DNA of 64,000 bases from Pseudomonas sp. ANT_H4 (GCF_008369295.1 NZ_VOBG01000007.1:62001-126000); one strand, 5' to 3'; counted from the stretch's first letter, positions 1 through 12,432 are shown. Notes: generated from the letters alone by a model not told the origin. Made by a program: numbers and translations.

Positions 1-1014
1 TGCGACCCTGGCGACAACGACCTGCCGTACCTGCTGCCGGGCTTTATCGACTTGCACGTTCACGGCGGCGGCGGCAAGGACATCATGGAAGGCGCCAGCG
101 CCTTCGAGACCATCACCCGCACCCACGTGCGCTTTGGCACCACCTCGCTGCTGGCCACGACCATGACCGCGCCGGTGGACGAAATCTCCAGCGTGCTCGA
201 CGCCCTCGGCCGCTTCTGCGAAAACCGCCCGGCGGGCAGCGCCCGCGTGCTTGGTGTGCACCTGGAAGGCCCTTATATCAACCCCGGAAAACTCGGCGCA
301 CAACCGAACTTCGCCCACACCGCGCTGATGAGCGAAGTTGAGGAATACCTGCGCCTGGCGCCGATCCGGGTGATCACCATTGCCCCGGAAATCGCTGGCC
401 ACGACGGTCTGATCCGCGCCCTCAGCGGACGCGGCGTGCGCATGCAGATCGGCCATACCCTGGGCAGCTACGAAGAAGGCGTCGCCGCCCTCGCTGCCGG
501 TGCCACCAGTTTTACCCACCTCTACAACGCCATGAGCCCGCTGCATCACCGCGAGCCGGGCATCGTTGGCGCTGCATTGGCCCACGCCAAATACGCCGAG
601 CTGATCCCCGACTTGCTGCACGTTCACCCCGGTGCCATGCGCGTGGCCTTGCGGGCGATTCCGTGCCTGTACTGCGTCACCGATTCCACCGCTGCCGCTG
701 GCATGCCCGACGGCGAATACAAGCTGGGCAGCCACACCGTGACCAAATGCCTGGGCGGCGTGCGCCTGGCCGACGGCACCTTGGCCGGCAGCACGCTGAC
801 CATGGATCAGGCGCTGCGCAACCTGGTGAAAATCGGCCTGCCCATCAGCGAAGCCTCACAACGCCTGTCGCAATTTCCCGCCGATTACCTGGGGCTTACA
901 GAACGCGGCCGCCTGCAACCCGGCAGTTTTGCCGACTGCGTGCGCCTGGATCGCTCCCTGAACCTCACCGACGTAATGGTCGAAGGAGAAACCATTGACT
1001 TCAAAAATGCTTGA
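1..1014 (+). CDS. nagA: N-acetylglucosamine-6-phosphate deacetylase NagA (5' end outside window)
   Basis: Removes acetate from GlcNAc-6-P in the cytoplasm, the first step after PTS uptake of GlcNAc. The reading frame is open from base 1, so the true start lies upstream; the TTG at 52 is internal. Visible amidohydrolase features are the HVHGGGG metal-binding motif just after it, EGPYINPGKLGAQ, the IGHTLG and HLYNAM histidine motifs, and CVTDSTAAAG, which carries the catalytic Asp. The stop overlaps the next gene by 20 bp, so translation is probably coupled. It is the first visible gene of a four-gene GlcNAc operon. Confidence 0.95.
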   Translation, partial: CDPGDNDLPYLLPGFIDLHVHGGGGKDIMEGASAFETITRTHVRFGTTSLLATTMTAPVDEISSVLDALGRFCENRPAGSARVLGVHLEGPYINPGKLGAQPNFAHTALMSEVEEYLRLAPIRVITIAPEIAGHDGLIRALSGRGVRMQIGHTLGSYEEGVAALAAGATSFTHLYNAMSPLHHREPGIVGAALAHAKYAELIPDLLHVHPGAMRVALRAIPCLYCVTDSTAAAGMPDGEYKLGSHTVTKCLGGVRLADGTLAGSTLTMDQALRNLVKIGLPISEASQRLSQFPADYLGLTERGRLQPGSFADCVRLDRSLNLTDVMVEGETIDFKNA

Positions 1015-2017
1015 AGAGGCCCTGGCCTCCTGCGACGCCGTCGAGGCTCAACTGCAACGCCTGGAACCAATGCTGGTGGAGGTTACCGGACGCTTGCGTC
1101 GCCAGCCGCCGCAAGTGGTGTTGACCATCGCCCGTGGCAGCTCGGATCACGCCGCCAGCTACTTTGCCTACCTAACCATGCAGCACCTGGGGATTCCCGT
1201 GGCGTCGTTGCCGATGTCGGTGGTGACCATGTTGCAATCGCCGCTCAAGGTCAGTGGCCAGGTGGCCTTCGGTTTCTCCCAGTCGGGGCAAAGCCCGGAC
1301 CTGGTCAACAGCCTGCGCCTGCTGCGCAAGCGTGGCGCCTTGAGCATTTCGCTGGTCAATGCCGAGGACTCACCACTGGAAGCAGCCTGCGAATTCCATG
1401 TGCCGCTGTGTGCCGGGCCCGAACGCAGCGTCGCCGCCACCAAAAGCTTTATCGCCACCTTGAGCGCCAGCGCCCAACTGATCGGTCACTGGAACCAGGA
1501 AACCGAACTGCTGCAAGCCTGCAAAGCCCTGCCCGACGGCTTGCGTGAAGCCGCCAAACAGGACTGGAGCCTGGCCATCGACGCCCTGCGCGACTGCCAG
1601 CAGTTGATGGTCATCGGCCGTGGCGCCGGTTTTGCTATCGCTCAGGAAGCCGCGCTCAAACTCAAGGAAACCTCGGCGATCCAGGCCGAAGCCTTCAGCA
1701 GCGCCGAAGTACGCCACGGGCCGATGGCCTTGATCGGTGACAACTACCCGCTGCTGGTGTTCGCCCCACGCGGTGCCGAACAGGCCGGTTTGCTGAGCCT
1801 GGCCGCCGATATGCGCCAACGCGGCGCCCGCGTGTTGCTGGCCGCACCCGATGACATCGCCGAACGTGACCTGACCTTGAGCCGCGCCGAACACCCGGCC
1901 CTTGATCCGATTCTTGCCATCCAGAGCTTCTACGTGATGGCCGCAGGCCTGGCCGAAGCCCGAGGCATGGACCCGGACCAGCCGCGTCACCTGAGCAAAG
2001 TGACCCGTACCCACTGA
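995..2017 (+). CDS. SIS-domain glucosamine-6-phosphate deaminase (NagB-II type)
   Basis: A 340-aa protein with two tandem sugar isomerase (SIS) domains and no N-terminal glutaminase domain, so it resembles the isomerase half of GlmS. SIS motifs seen are ARGSSDHAA, SQSGQSPD, SVAATKSF and, near residues 230-255, a GlmS-like AEAFSSAEVRHGPMALI segment. Between nagA and the PTS genes, the expected role is deamination of glucosamine-6-P to fructose-6-P. The TTG at 995 has AGGAG seven bases upstream. The alternative ATG at 1007 is too far from that site, so I prefer the TTG. The function follows from family and context, not from a residue unique to deaminases. Confidence 0.88.
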   Translation: MTSKMLEEALASCDAVEAQLQRLEPMLVEVTGRLRRQPPQVVLTIARGSSDHAASYFAYLTMQHLGIPVASLPMSVVTMLQSPLKVSGQVAFGFSQSGQSPDLVNSLRLLRKRGALSISLVNAEDSPLEAACEFHVPLCAGPERSVAATKSFIATLSASAQLIGHWNQETELLQACKALPDGLREAAKQDWSLAIDALRDCQQLMVIGRGAGFAIAQEAALKLKETSAIQAEAFSSAEVRHGPMALIGDNYPLLVFAPRGAEQAGLLSLAADMRQRGARVLLAAPDDIAERDLTLSRAEHPALDPILAIQSFYVMAAGLAEARGMDPDQPRHLSKVTRTH

Positions 2018-2038
2018 GTTGATTTTTGCGCATTCCTG

Positions 2039-4567
2039 ATGAGTACCGTGCCCATGTCCCACAATAATAATGACCTCACCCTCAGCGCCCCCCTCAGCGG
2101 GCCGGTACTGACCCTGGGCAGCGTTCCCGACGAAGTGTTCGCCAGCGGCGCCATGGGCGATGGCATCGCCATCGACCCGATTAATGATTGCCTGCATGCG
2201 CCCTGCGATGGGGTCATCATTCATGTCGCCCGTACCGGGCATGCGCTGACGATTCGCGCCGATAACGGCGCCGAACTGCTGCTGCACGTGGGCATCGACA
2301 CCGTGGAGTTGAACGGCGAAGGTTTTGAGCTGTTGGTCGAACAAGGCGCGCGGGTCAATAATGGCCAGCCGCTGGTGCGCTTCGAACTGGATCGCATCGC
2401 CCGCCAGTGCAAAAGTCTTATCAGCCTGATCATTCTCACCAACAGTGATCAATTTGCGCTGCGCCCGCTTGCATTGAACGCGGTGAACGTCGGGGAGCCG
2501 CTATTGCAGGTGGTCGCACACGGTTCTTCGCCAGCGCAACCGCAGGCGGTCGATGACTCAATCGCGCAAGCCAGCGCCAGCATTCGCATCACTCACCGTG
2601 GCGGTTTGCATGCCCGCCCCGCAGCCTTGATCCGCAAAACGGCGCAGGGTTTCAGCAGCCAGGCGCAGTTGCATTTCGCCGGCAAGTCGGCGTCCTGCGA
2701 CAGCCTGATCGGCTTGATGGGCCTGGGTATCGGTGAACAGGACGACGTTCAGGTCACTTGCCGTGGCAAGGATTGCGACGCGGCGCTGCAAGCGCTGATC
2801 GCCGCCTTGTCGGTGGCGGTCCATGCACAAACCCATGCGCCGGTGGCCGTCGCTACTCGTCGCGCCAACAGTGAACCCGGCGTGCTGCAAGGTGTATGCG
2901 CCGCGCCTGGATTGGTGTGTGGGCCACTGTTTCGACTCAATGGCATTGAGCTGCCGAAAGACACCGGCAACCACGTCGCCGAGGAGCAACTGCGTTTGCT
3001 CGACAACGCCCTGGAACAAGTGCGCAACGATATCCGCGACACACTGGCCCAAGCCCGGCGGCACAAAGACATTGAAGAAGAGGAAATCTTCGCCGCCCAC
3101 CTGGCGCTGCTGGAAGACCCGGCGCTGCTGGTGGCCGCCGGTGTCGCCATCGCTCAGGGCCGCGCCGCTACCCACGCCTGGCGCGATGCGATCCAGGCCC
3201 AGTGCGCCGTACTGCTGGCATTGGGCAAACCCTTATTGGCCGAGCGCTCCAATGACTTGCGGGATTTGCAGCAGCGCGTGCTGCGGGTGCTGCTGGGTGA
3301 AGCCTGGCACTTCGAATTGCCCGCCGGCGCCATTGTTGCGGCCCATGAATTGACACCGTCGGACCTGCTGCAACTGAGCGCACAAAACGCCGCCGGTATC
3401 TGCATGGCCGAAGGCGGCGCGACCTCCCATGTGGCGATTCTGGCACGGGGCAAAGGCTTGCCTTGCGTGGTCGCACTGGGCTCGGCCGTATTGGATGCGC
3501 CCCAAGGCCAACGGGTTGTGCTCGACGCCATCAACGGTCGCCTGGAGTTGGCCCCCGATGACGCGCGCCACGCACAAGTCCATCAGATACGCGAGGCACA
3601 AAAACTCCGCCGCCAGCAGCAACAAACCCAAGCCCAGGCGCCCGCCCGCACCCTGGATGGCGTAAGTATCGAGGTGGCCGCCAATGTCGCCTCCAGCGCT
3701 GAAGCGCAGATGGCCCATGAAAACGGCGCCGACGGCGTCGGCCTGTTGCGCACCGAATTCCTCTTTGTCGACCGCCGCACCGCGCCCGATGAACAAGAGC
3801 AGCGCCAGGCCTATCAAGCCGTACTGGATGCCATGGGCGACAAGTCGGTGATCATCCGCACCATCGACGTCGGCGGCGACAAACAACTGGACTACCTGCC
3901 GCTGCCCGCCGAAGCCAACCCGGTGTTGGGCCTGCGGGGCATACGCCTGGCCCAGGTCCGCCCGGAACTGCTGGACCAGCAACTGCGCGCCCTGCTCCAG
4001 GTCAGCCCGTTGCAGCGCTGCCGCATCCTGTTGCCGATGATCAGCGAAGTGGACGAGTTGCTGCACATCCGCCAACGCCTGGATGAGCTGTGCATTGAGC
4101 TGAAACTGACCCAACGCCCGGAGCTGGGGGTAATGATCGAAGTACCGGCCGCCGCCTTGATGGCCGAGCAACTGGCCGAGCATGCGGACTTCCTGTCCAT
4201 CGGCACCAATGACCTGTCCCAGTACACCCTGGCCATGGACCGCGACCACGCCGGCCTCGCCGCCAGGGTCGACGCCCTGCACCCGGCGTTGCTACGCCTG
4301 ATCGCCCAGACCTGCGCCGGGGCGGCCAAACACGGCCGTTGGGTCGGCGTATGCGGCGCCCTGGCGTCCGACCCGCTGGCCACACCGGTGCTGATCGGCC
4401 TGGGCATCAACGAGCTGTCGGTAAGCCCGCTGCAAATCGGAGAAATCAAGGACCGCGTCCGCCACCTGGACGCGGCGCAATGCCGGCAATTGAGCCAAGG
4501 CCTGCTTAACCTGAGCAGCGCCAAAGCCGTTCGCCAAGCCTGTCAACACCACTGGCCGCTGAGCTGA
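2039..4567 (+). CDS. nagF: PTS EIIA-HPr-Enzyme I fusion protein for GlcNAc
   Basis: Carries phosphate from PEP to the NagE permease within one 842-aa cytoplasmic polypeptide. Order: glucose-type EIIA (about 15-160) with His68 and His83 in RTGHAL and LLHVGID; HPr (about 181-260) with His190 in GGLHARPAA; Enzyme I (about 280-835) with the phosphohistidine motif GGATSHVAILARG (His463) and the PEP-binding C-terminal barrel ending in GVCGALASDP. All three phosphohistidines are present. The protein is paralogous to the product of 12726-15257, with the same domain order. It ends 26 bp before nagE. Confidence 0.95.
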   Translation: MSTVPMSHNNNDLTLSAPLSGPVLTLGSVPDEVFASGAMGDGIAIDPINDCLHAPCDGVIIHVARTGHALTIRADNGAELLLHVGIDTVELNGEGFELLVEQGARVNNGQPLVRFELDRIARQCKSLISLIILTNSDQFALRPLALNAVNVGEPLLQVVAHGSSPAQPQAVDDSIAQASASIRITHRGGLHARPAALIRKTAQGFSSQAQLHFAGKSASCDSLIGLMGLGIGEQDDVQVTCRGKDCDAALQALIAALSVAVHAQTHAPVAVATRRANSEPGVLQGVCAAPGLVCGPLFRLNGIELPKDTGNHVAEEQLRLLDNALEQVRNDIRDTLAQARRHKDIEEEEIFAAHLALLEDPALLVAAGVAIAQGRAATHAWRDAIQAQCAVLLALGKPLLAERSNDLRDLQQRVLRVLLGEAWHFELPAGAIVAAHELTPSDLLQLSAQNAAGICMAEGGATSHVAILARGKGLPCVVALGSAVLDAPQGQRVVLDAINGRLELAPDDARHAQVHQIREAQKLRRQQQQTQAQAPARTLDGVSIEVAANVASSAEAQMAHENGADGVGLLRTEFLFVDRRTAPDEQEQRQAYQAVLDAMGDKSVIIRTIDVGGDKQLDYLPLPAEANPVLGLRGIRLAQVRPELLDQQLRALLQVSPLQRCRILLPMISEVDELLHIRQRLDELCIELKLTQRPELGVMIEVPAAALMAEQLAEHADFLSIGTNDLSQYTLAMDRDHAGLAARVDALHPALLRLIAQTCAGAAKHGRWVGVCGALASDPLATPVLIGLGINELSVSPLQIGEIKDRVRHLDAAQCRQLSQGLLNLSSAKAVRQACQHHWPLS

Positions 4568-4593
4568 CAACAACAAGAAAAGGGAGACACGCC

Positions 4594-6300
4594 ATGTACC
4601 AATATTTCATCGAAGGGCTGCAACGCCTGGGCCGCGCGCTGATGCTGCCGATCGCGATCCTGCCGATCGCCGGCCTGCTGCTGCGCCTGGGCGACACCGA
4701 CCTGCTGAACATCGCCGTGATGCACGACGCAGGGCAAGCGATCTTCGCCAACCTTGCGTTGATCTTCTCCATCGGTATCGCCGTGGGGTTTGCCCGAGAC
4801 AACAACGGCACCGCAGGCTTGGCCGGGGCCATTGGCTACCTGGTGATGATCTCTACCCTCAAGGTGATGGACGCCAGCATCAATATGGGCATGCTCGCCG
4901 GGATCGTCAGCGGGCTGATGGCCGGCGCGCTGTATAACCGTTTCAAGGACATTAAGCTGCCCGAATACCTGGCGTTCTTCGGTGGGCGGCGGTTTGTGCC
5001 GATTGTCACCGGTTTCTCGGCGGTCGGCCTGGGCGTGGTGTTCGGCCTGATCTGGCCGCCGATCCAGCATGGCATCAACAGCTTCGGCGTATTGCTGCTG
5101 GAAAGTGGCAGCTTCGGCGCATTCATCTTCGGCGTACTCAACCGCCTGCTGATCGTCACTGGCCTGCACCATATCCTCAACAACATGGCCTGGTTTGTGT
5201 TTGGCAGCTTCACCGACCCGGTGACCGGCGCGGTGGTCACTGGCGATTTGACCCGCTATTTTGCCGGCGACCCCAAGGGCGGCCAGTTCATGACCGGTAT
5301 GTTCCCGGTGATGCTGTTCGGCCTGCCCGCAGCCTGCCTGGCGATGTACCGCAATGCCTTGCCGGAGCGGCGCAAGATCATGGGCGGGATCTTCCTGTCG
5401 ATGGCATTGACCTCGTTCCTCACCGGCGTCACCGAGCCCATCGAGTTCGCCTTCATGTTCCTCGCGCCGCTGCTGTATCTGCTGCATGCGCTATTAACCG
5501 GCCTGTCGATGGGCATCACTAACCTGCTGAACATCCACTTGGGCTTTACCTTTTCCGGTGGTTTTATCGACATGGTCCTCGGCTGGGGCAAGTCCACCAA
5601 TGGCTGGCTGGTGGTGCCGGTGGGCCTGGCCTACGCGGTGGTCTACTACACGGTGTTTGATTTCTGCATCCGTCGCTTCAACTTGAAGACACCGGGGCGC
5701 GAAGACATACAGGTCGTGCGCACCGAAGCCATGACCGACAACCAGCGTGCCGGTGCCTACATTCGTGCGCTGGGCGGGGCTGACAATCTGCTCAGCGTGG
5801 GTGCCTGCACTACGCGTCTGCGCCTGGACATGGTGGACCGCAACAAGGTGGTGGACGCCGAGCTCAAGGCATTGGGTGCGATGGCCGTGGTTCGCCCCGG
5901 CAACGGCGGCAGCTTGCAGGTGGTGGTAGGGCCGATGGCCGACAGCATTGCTGACGAGATTCGCCTGGCCATGCCGTCGTTTGTCAAAGCCGCGCCAGTG
6001 GTTGCTGCGCCTGTTGAAAAGAGCGCACAGGTCAATGTTCACGAGGCCGAGAAATGGCTGAATGCCCTGGGCGGTCGGGCCAATGTGCTGCAACTGAATA
6101 CCGTAGCCATGACCCGGTTGCGGGTGGAATTAGGGGATGGTTCGGTGTTGTCGAAATCCCAGCTCACGGCGCTTGGCTGCCAGGGTGTAAGCCAGCTGGA
6201 AAGCGGCATTTGGCACTTGCTGATTGGTGACAAGGCATCGGGGTTGGGTGAGGCCTTGGAGCGGTTGGTCAGTGACCGTGAAATAGGAGCCCGAGCCTAA
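4594..6300 (+). CDS. nagE: GlcNAc-specific PTS permease EIICB with an extra EIIB-like domain
   Basis: Inner-membrane transporter that phosphorylates GlcNAc on entry. Residues 1-360 are a hydrophobic glucose-family EIIC domain with the GVTEPIEFAFMF signature near 278-289. An EIIB domain follows, with ALGGADNLLSVGACTTRLRL and phospho-Cys405. A second EIIB-like unit starts near residue 485 (ALGGRANVLQ). There the aligned position is Ala505 in VAMTRLRV, so it cannot carry a phosphocysteine. It has no EIIA; NagF supplies that. AAGGGAG lies upstream of the ATG. A hairpin terminator follows at 6341. Confidence 0.95.
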   Translation: MYQYFIEGLQRLGRALMLPIAILPIAGLLLRLGDTDLLNIAVMHDAGQAIFANLALIFSIGIAVGFARDNNGTAGLAGAIGYLVMISTLKVMDASINMGMLAGIVSGLMAGALYNRFKDIKLPEYLAFFGGRRFVPIVTGFSAVGLGVVFGLIWPPIQHGINSFGVLLLESGSFGAFIFGVLNRLLIVTGLHHILNNMAWFVFGSFTDPVTGAVVTGDLTRYFAGDPKGGQFMTGMFPVMLFGLPAACLAMYRNALPERRKIMGGIFLSMALTSFLTGVTEPIEFAFMFLAPLLYLLHALLTGLSMGITNLLNIHLGFTFSGGFIDMVLGWGKSTNGWLVVPVGLAYAVVYYTVFDFCIRRFNLKTPGREDIQVVRTEAMTDNQRAGAYIRALGGADNLLSVGACTTRLRLDMVDRNKVVDAELKALGAMAVVRPGNGGSLQVVVGPMADSIADEIRLAMPSFVKAAPVVAAPVEKSAQVNVHEAEKWLNALGGRANVLQLNTVAMTRLRVELGDGSVLSKSQLTALGCQGVSQLESGIWHLLIGDKASGLGEALERLVSDREIGARA

Positions 6301-6340
6301 ATCTCTACTGGCCCGCGATGAGGCCCTCACAGCCAACAAA

Positions 6341-6381
6341 AAACCCGCTGACCATTCAGGCCCAGCGGGTTTCTTGTTTTT
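6341..6381. terminator. Bidirectional terminator between nagE and the NIF3-like gene
   Basis: AAACCCGCTG (6341-6350) pairs with CAGCGGGTTT (6363-6372). It is flanked by A-rich sequence on the left and a T-rich run on the right. It sits between convergent genes and can serve both. Confidence 0.85.
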
Positions 6382-6393
6382 ACAGCCAGCGAA

Positions 6394-6705
6394 TCAAAAA
6401 TCCGCCAACTGCCACACCTCATAAGCCGGCGTCTCATAGGGATGGCTAAGCTTCAACGCAGCCACAACGGCCTTGATCAACTCATCCGCCACCACCAACT
6501 CAACCTTCCATTCCTCAACCACTTCAACCTGCCCCACCTGGCCGATAAACGGCTGGCTGCCGTCCATCGGGCGGAACTGGCCGCGGCCCAGCACTTGCCA
6601 GGCGCAGCTGTCGTAGTGGCCGATGCGCCCGCCGCCAGCTGCGAAGACGGCGGTTTTCACCGTGTCCACGTGACTGTCGGGCACAAAGAAGCTGAGCTTG
6701 TACAC
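6394..6705 (-). CDS. NIF3/YqfO-type small protein
   Basis: A 103-aa protein starting MYKLSFFVPDSHVDTVKTAVFAAGGGRIGHYDSC and ending with HPYETPAYEVW. These match the small CutA-like domain inserted in bacterial NIF3 (YqfO) proteins, found in pseudomonads as a stand-alone protein. The metal-binding NIF3 core is absent. Its ATG is 4 bp after the purL stop, so it is co-transcribed with purL and possibly translationally coupled. The biochemical role is unknown. Confidence 0.8.
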   Translation of the reverse strand: MYKLSFFVPDSHVDTVKTAVFAAGGGRIGHYDSCAWQVLGRGQFRPMDGSQPFIGQVGQVEVVEEWKVELVVADELIKAVVAALKLSHPYETPAYEVWQLADF

Positions 6706-6709
6706 GGCC

Positions 6710-9700
6710 TTAGTTCACCCACACACGAGCGTTGCGGAACATGCGCATCCACGCGCCGTCTTCGTTCCACTCTTCCGGGCGCCAGGAGTTCTGCACGGCA
6801 CGGAAGACACGCTCCGGGTGCGGCATCATGATGGTGACGCGACCGTCGCGGCTGGTCAGCCCGGTGATCCCGCGCGGCGAGCCGTTCGGGTTGGCCGGGT
6901 AGCCTTCGGTGACCTTGCCGTGGTTGTCGACGAAACGCATGGCCACACAACCGGACAAGTCAGCTTCCAGCAACGCTTCTTCGCTTTCGAACTCGGCATG
7001 GCCTTCACCGTGGGCGATGGCAATTGGCATGCGCGAACCGGCCATGCCACGCAGGAAGATCGAGTTCGATTCCTGCACCTGGACCATGGCCACACGGGCT
7101 TCGAACTGCTCGGAACGGTTGCGCACAAAGTGCGGCCAGAACTCGCTGCCTGGGATCAGTTCGCTGAGGTTGGACATCATCTGGCAACCGTTGCACACAC
7201 CCAGGGTGAAGCTGTCGTTGCGCTCGAAGAAGCCCTGGAACGCATCGCGGGCGCGGCTGTTAAACAGCGCCGACTTAGCCCAGCCTTCACCGGCACCCAA
7301 CACATCGCCGTAGGAGAAACCGCCGCAGGCCACCAGGCCTTTGAACTCGTTGAGATCAACGCGACCGGCGAGGATGTCGCTCATGTGCACGTCAATCGCA
7401 TTGAAGCCGGCACGGTCGAACGCGGCCGCCATTTCCACCTGGCCGTTGACGCCCTGCTCACGCAGTACGGCAACCTGTGGGCGAATGCCTTTCTTGATGT
7501 ACGGCGCAGCGATGTCCTGGTTGACGTCGAAGCTGAGCTTGGTGCTCAGGCCCGGGTTATCTTCTTCCAGGATCACGGCGAATTCCTGCTCGGCGCAGTC
7601 GACGTTGTCCCGCAGGCGCTGGATCTGGTAGCTGGTCTCGGCCCACTGGCGTTGCAGCAGACGGCGCTGGCCTTCAAAGACGGTTTCGCCGTTGAAGACG
7701 ATGTTGATTTCGCCGTTGTTGATCGGCTGGCCAACCACTGCCACGCAGTCGCCCAGGCCGGCCGCGCTGAATTGCGCGAGCACGTCCGGGGTGGCGTCCT
7801 GGCGAACCTGGATTACGGCGCCCAGTTCTTCGTTGAACAGAATCGCGGCGATGTCCGCAGATGTTTCCGCCAGGCCGTCGAGGTTCAGGCTCAGGCCGCA
7901 GTGACCGGCGAAGGCCATTTCCACGGCGCTGGTCAGCAGACCACCGTCGGAACGGTCGTGGTAAGCCAGCAGGTGACCGTCGGCGTTCAGGCCCTGGATC
8001 ACGGCGAAGAAGGCTTTCAGGTCTTCGGCGTCGTCAACGTCCGGCGCGTGCTTGCCGAGTTTGCCGTGAACCTGGGCAAGGATCGAGGCGCCCATGCGGT
8101 TCTGGCCACGGCCCAGATCGATGAGGATCAGGTCAGTGGTGCCCTTGTCCATGCGCAGTTGCGGGGTCAGGGTCTGACGAATATCGGTGACCGGCGCAAA
8201 GCCGGTAACGATCAGCGACAGCGGCGAGGTGACGCTCTTGTCCACGCCGTCATCGTTCCAGCGAGTGGCCATGGACATGGAGTCCTTGCCCACCGGGATG
8301 GTGATGCCCAGCTCAGGGCACAGCTCCATGCCGACGGCTTTAACGGTGTCGTACAGACGGGCGTCTTCACCTGGGTGACCGGCAGCGGACATCCAGTTGG
8401 CCGACAGCTTGATGTCAGAGATCTTGCCGATGCGCGAAGCGCAGATGTTGGTCAGGGTTTCACCGATGGCCATGCGGCCCGACGCTGGAGCGTCCAGCAG
8501 GGCCAGCGGCGTGCGCTCCCCCATGGCCATGGCTTCACCGGTGTAGACGTCGAAGCTGGTGGCGGTGACGGCAACGTCGGCCACAGGAACCTGCCACGGG
8601 CCGACCATCTGATCACGGGCAACTAGACCGGTGATGGTGCGGTCGCCAATGGTGATCAGGAAGCTTTTGCTGGCAACAGCCGGGTGGTGCAGGACGCGCT
8701 CCACGCAATCGGTGATGGCCAGTGTCGACGGATCGAAGTCGTCGCCCAGTTCGATTTCGCGGACCGCCGAACGGTGCATGCGCGGGGCCTTGCCCAGCAG
8801 CACTTCCAGGGGCATGTCCACCGGGCTGTTGCCGAAGTGGCTGTCGGTGACCGTCAATTGCGGCTCGGCAGTGGCTTCGCCGACCACGGCAAACGGGCAA
8901 CGCTCACGTTCGCAGATCGCCTGGAAACGCTCGAAGTCCGCAGGGCCAACGGCCAATACGTAGCGTTCCTGAGATTCGTTGCTCCAGATTTCGTGCGGGG
9001 CCATGCCCGGCTCGTCGTTTGGAATGTTGCGCAGTTCGAAGCGGCCGCCACGGTCGCCATCGTTGACCAGTTCCGGGAAGGCGTTGGACAAACCGCCTGC
9101 GCCGACGTCGTGGATGAAGCTGATTGGGTTCTTGTCACCCAACTGCCAGCAACGGTCGATGACTTCCTGGCAGCGACGCTCCATCTCTGGGTTTTCGCGC
9201 TGTACGGAAGCGAAGTCCAGGTCCGCCGAGCTGGTGCCGGTGGCCATGGAGGAAGCGGCGCCACCGCCCAGGCCAATCAGCATCGCTGGGCCGCCGAGGA
9301 CGATCAGCTTGGAGCCGACGATGATTTCGCCTTTCTGTACGTGTTCGGCGCGGATGTTGCCCAGGCCGCCGGCCAGCATGATCGGCTTGTGGTAACCGCG
9401 CACTTCATCACCGTGAGGGGTGGTGATGGACTGCTCGAAGGTACGGAAGTAACCCGTCAGGGCCGGACGACCGAATTCGTTGTTGAACGCGGCGCCGCCC
9501 AGCGGGCCTTCGATCATGATGTCCAGTGCGGTGACGATGCGCTCAGGCTTGCCGTACGGCACTTCCCACGGCTGTTCAAAGCCCGGGATCTGCAGGTTGG
9601 ACACGGTGAAGCCGGTGAGGCCAGCCTTTGGCTTGGCGCCACGACCGGTGGCACCTTCGTCGCGAATCTCACCACCAGAACCGGTGGCTGCGCCCGGGAA

Positions 9701-10606
9701 CGGGGCAATCGCGGTCGGATGGTTGTGGGTCTCGACTTTCATCAGGATGTGCACCGGCTCCTGCACCGCGCCGTACTGGCGGGTTTCAGGGTCCGGGAAG
9801 AAACGGCCGGCAACACTGCCGACGATGACCGAGGCGTTGTCTTTATAAGCCGACAGAACGCCTTCGCTGTGCATCACGTAGGTGTTCTTGATCATGCCGA
9901 ACAGACTTTTTTCCTGGCTCTGGCCGTCAATGTCCCAACTGGCGTTGAAGATCTTGTGGCGGCAGTGCTCGGAGTTGGCCTGGGCGAACATCATCAATTC
10001 GATGTCGTGGGGGTTGCGCGCAAGACCTGTGAAGGCATCGACTAGGTAGTCGATTTCGTCTTCAGCCAGGGCCAGGCCCAGTTCGGTGTTGGCTTTTTCC
10101 AGGGCGCGGCGACCGCCGCCGAGCACGTCAATCGCGGTTAGCGGCTTGGGCTCGGCGTGGCTGAACAGGCCGGCGGCCTGTTCCAACTGGCTGACGATAA
10201 TCTGGGTCATGCGGTCATGCAGGCTGCTGGCGATCAGCTCGGCCTCGGCATCGCTGAACTGGCCGGCGACATAGAAGGCGATCCCGCGTTCCAGACGCTG
10301 GATTTTTTCCAGGCCGCAGTTGCGGGCGATATCGCTGGCCTTGCTCGCCCAGGGCGAGATAGTGCCGAACCGTGGCAGGACCAGGAACAAGCGACCGGTG
10401 GGCTCTTGAACGGGAACGCTGGGGCCGTACTTCAGAAGACGCGCCAGCACTTGCTGTTCGTCGGCGGTCAAGACGCCGGTAACGTCGGCGAAGTGAGCAA
10501 ATTCAGCATACAAGCCACTGACAGCCGGGACTTTCTGGCTCAGTTGCTCAAGGAGTTTGCTGTGGCGAAAGGCAGAAAGGGCAGGAGCGCCGCGCAGGAT
10601 CAACAT
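6710..10606 (-). CDS. purL: Phosphoribosylformylglycinamidine synthase PurL (large, glutaminase-fused form)
   Basis: ATP- and glutamine-dependent conversion of FGAR to FGAM in purine synthesis. The 1298-aa length is that of the single-chain gammaproteobacterial enzyme. The N-terminal linker/PurS-like part is followed by two AIRS-type ATP-binding halves, with [27 protein letters not shown] in the first. A C-terminal class I glutaminase carries the nucleophile in [10 protein letters not shown] and the His-Glu pair in [10 protein letters not shown]. It is divergent from mltF and followed after 4 bp by the NIF3-like gene. Confidence 0.98.
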   Translation of the reverse strand: MLILRGAPALSAFRHSKLLEQLSQKVPAVSGLYAEFAHFADVTGVLTADEQQVLARLLKYGPSVPVQEPTGRLFLVLPRFGTISPWASKASDIARNCGLEKIQRLERGIAFYVAGQFSDAEAELIASSLHDRMTQIIVSQLEQAAGLFSHAEPKPLTAIDVLGGGRRALEKANTELGLALAEDEIDYLVDAFTGLARNPHDIELMMFAQANSEHCRHKIFNASWDIDGQSQEKSLFGMIKNTYVMHSEGVLSAYKDNASVIVGSVAGRFFPDPETRQYGAVQEPVHILMKVETHNHPTAIAPFPGAATGSGGEIRDEGATGRGAKPKAGLTGFTVSNLQIPGFEQPWEVPYGKPERIVTALDIMIEGPLGGAAFNNEFGRPALTGYFRTFEQSITTPHGDEVRGYHKPIMLAGGLGNIRAEHVQKGEIIVGSKLIVLGGPAMLIGLGGGAASSMATGTSSADLDFASVQRENPEMERRCQEVIDRCWQLGDKNPISFIHDVGAGGLSNAFPELVNDGDRGGRFELRNIPNDEPGMAPHEIWSNESQERYVLAVGPADFERFQAICERERCPFAVVGEATAEPQLTVTDSHFGNSPVDMPLEVLLGKAPRMHRSAVREIELGDDFDPSTLAITDCVERVLHHPAVASKSFLITIGDRTITGLVARDQMVGPWQVPVADVAVTATSFDVYTGEAMAMGERTPLALLDAPASGRMAIGETLTNICASRIGKISDIKLSANWMSAAGHPGEDARLYDTVKAVGMELCPELGITIPVGKDSMSMATRWNDDGVDKSVTSPLSLIVTGFAPVTDIRQTLTPQLRMDKGTTDLILIDLGRGQNRMGASILAQVHGKLGKHAPDVDDAEDLKAFFAVIQGLNADGHLLAYHDRSDGGLLTSAVEMAFAGHCGLSLNLDGLAETSADIAAILFNEELGAVIQVRQDATPDVLAQFSAAGLGDCVAVVGQPINNGEINIVFNGETVFEGQRRLLQRQWAETSYQIQRLRDNVDCAEQEFAVILEEDNPGLSTKLSFDVNQDIAAPYIKKGIRPQVAVLREQGVNGQVEMAAAFDRAGFNAIDVHMSDILAGRVDLNEFKGLVACGGFSYGDVLGAGEGWAKSALFNSRARDAFQGFFERNDSFTLGVCNGCQMMSNLSELIPGSEFWPHFVRNRSEQFEARVAMVQVQESNSIFLRGMAGSRMPIAIAHGEGHAEFESEEALLEADLSGCVAMRFVDNHGKVTEGYPANPNGSPRGITGLTSRDGRVTIMMPHPERVFRAVQNSWRPEEWNEDGAWMRMFRNARVWVN

Positions 10607-12353
<1,747 letters not shown>

Positions 12354-12401
12354 AAATGCGGCCCCTCAAACAATGTAAAAGTCTGTGGAAGCCAGGCTTT
12401 G

Positions 12402-12419
12402 TGGCGAGCGGGCTCGCCA
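12402..12419. repeat. Short REP-like palindrome
   Basis: TGGCGAGCGGGCTCGCCA is an 18-base near-perfect palindrome in the gap between convergent mltF and the EIIB-like gene. It resembles the GTGGCGAGCGGGCT REP type common in fluorescent pseudomonads. No T-tract is present, so it is not an obvious terminator. Confidence 0.6.
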
Positions 12420-12432
12420 TTTGATTTGAACG

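Noticed and set aside
6698..8626. 642-aa plus-strand frame opposite purL
   Set aside because: It is the antisense reading of purL, with a composition typical of GC-rich shadows (Val/His/Gly/Ala-rich). PurL on the other strand has full-length family motifs.
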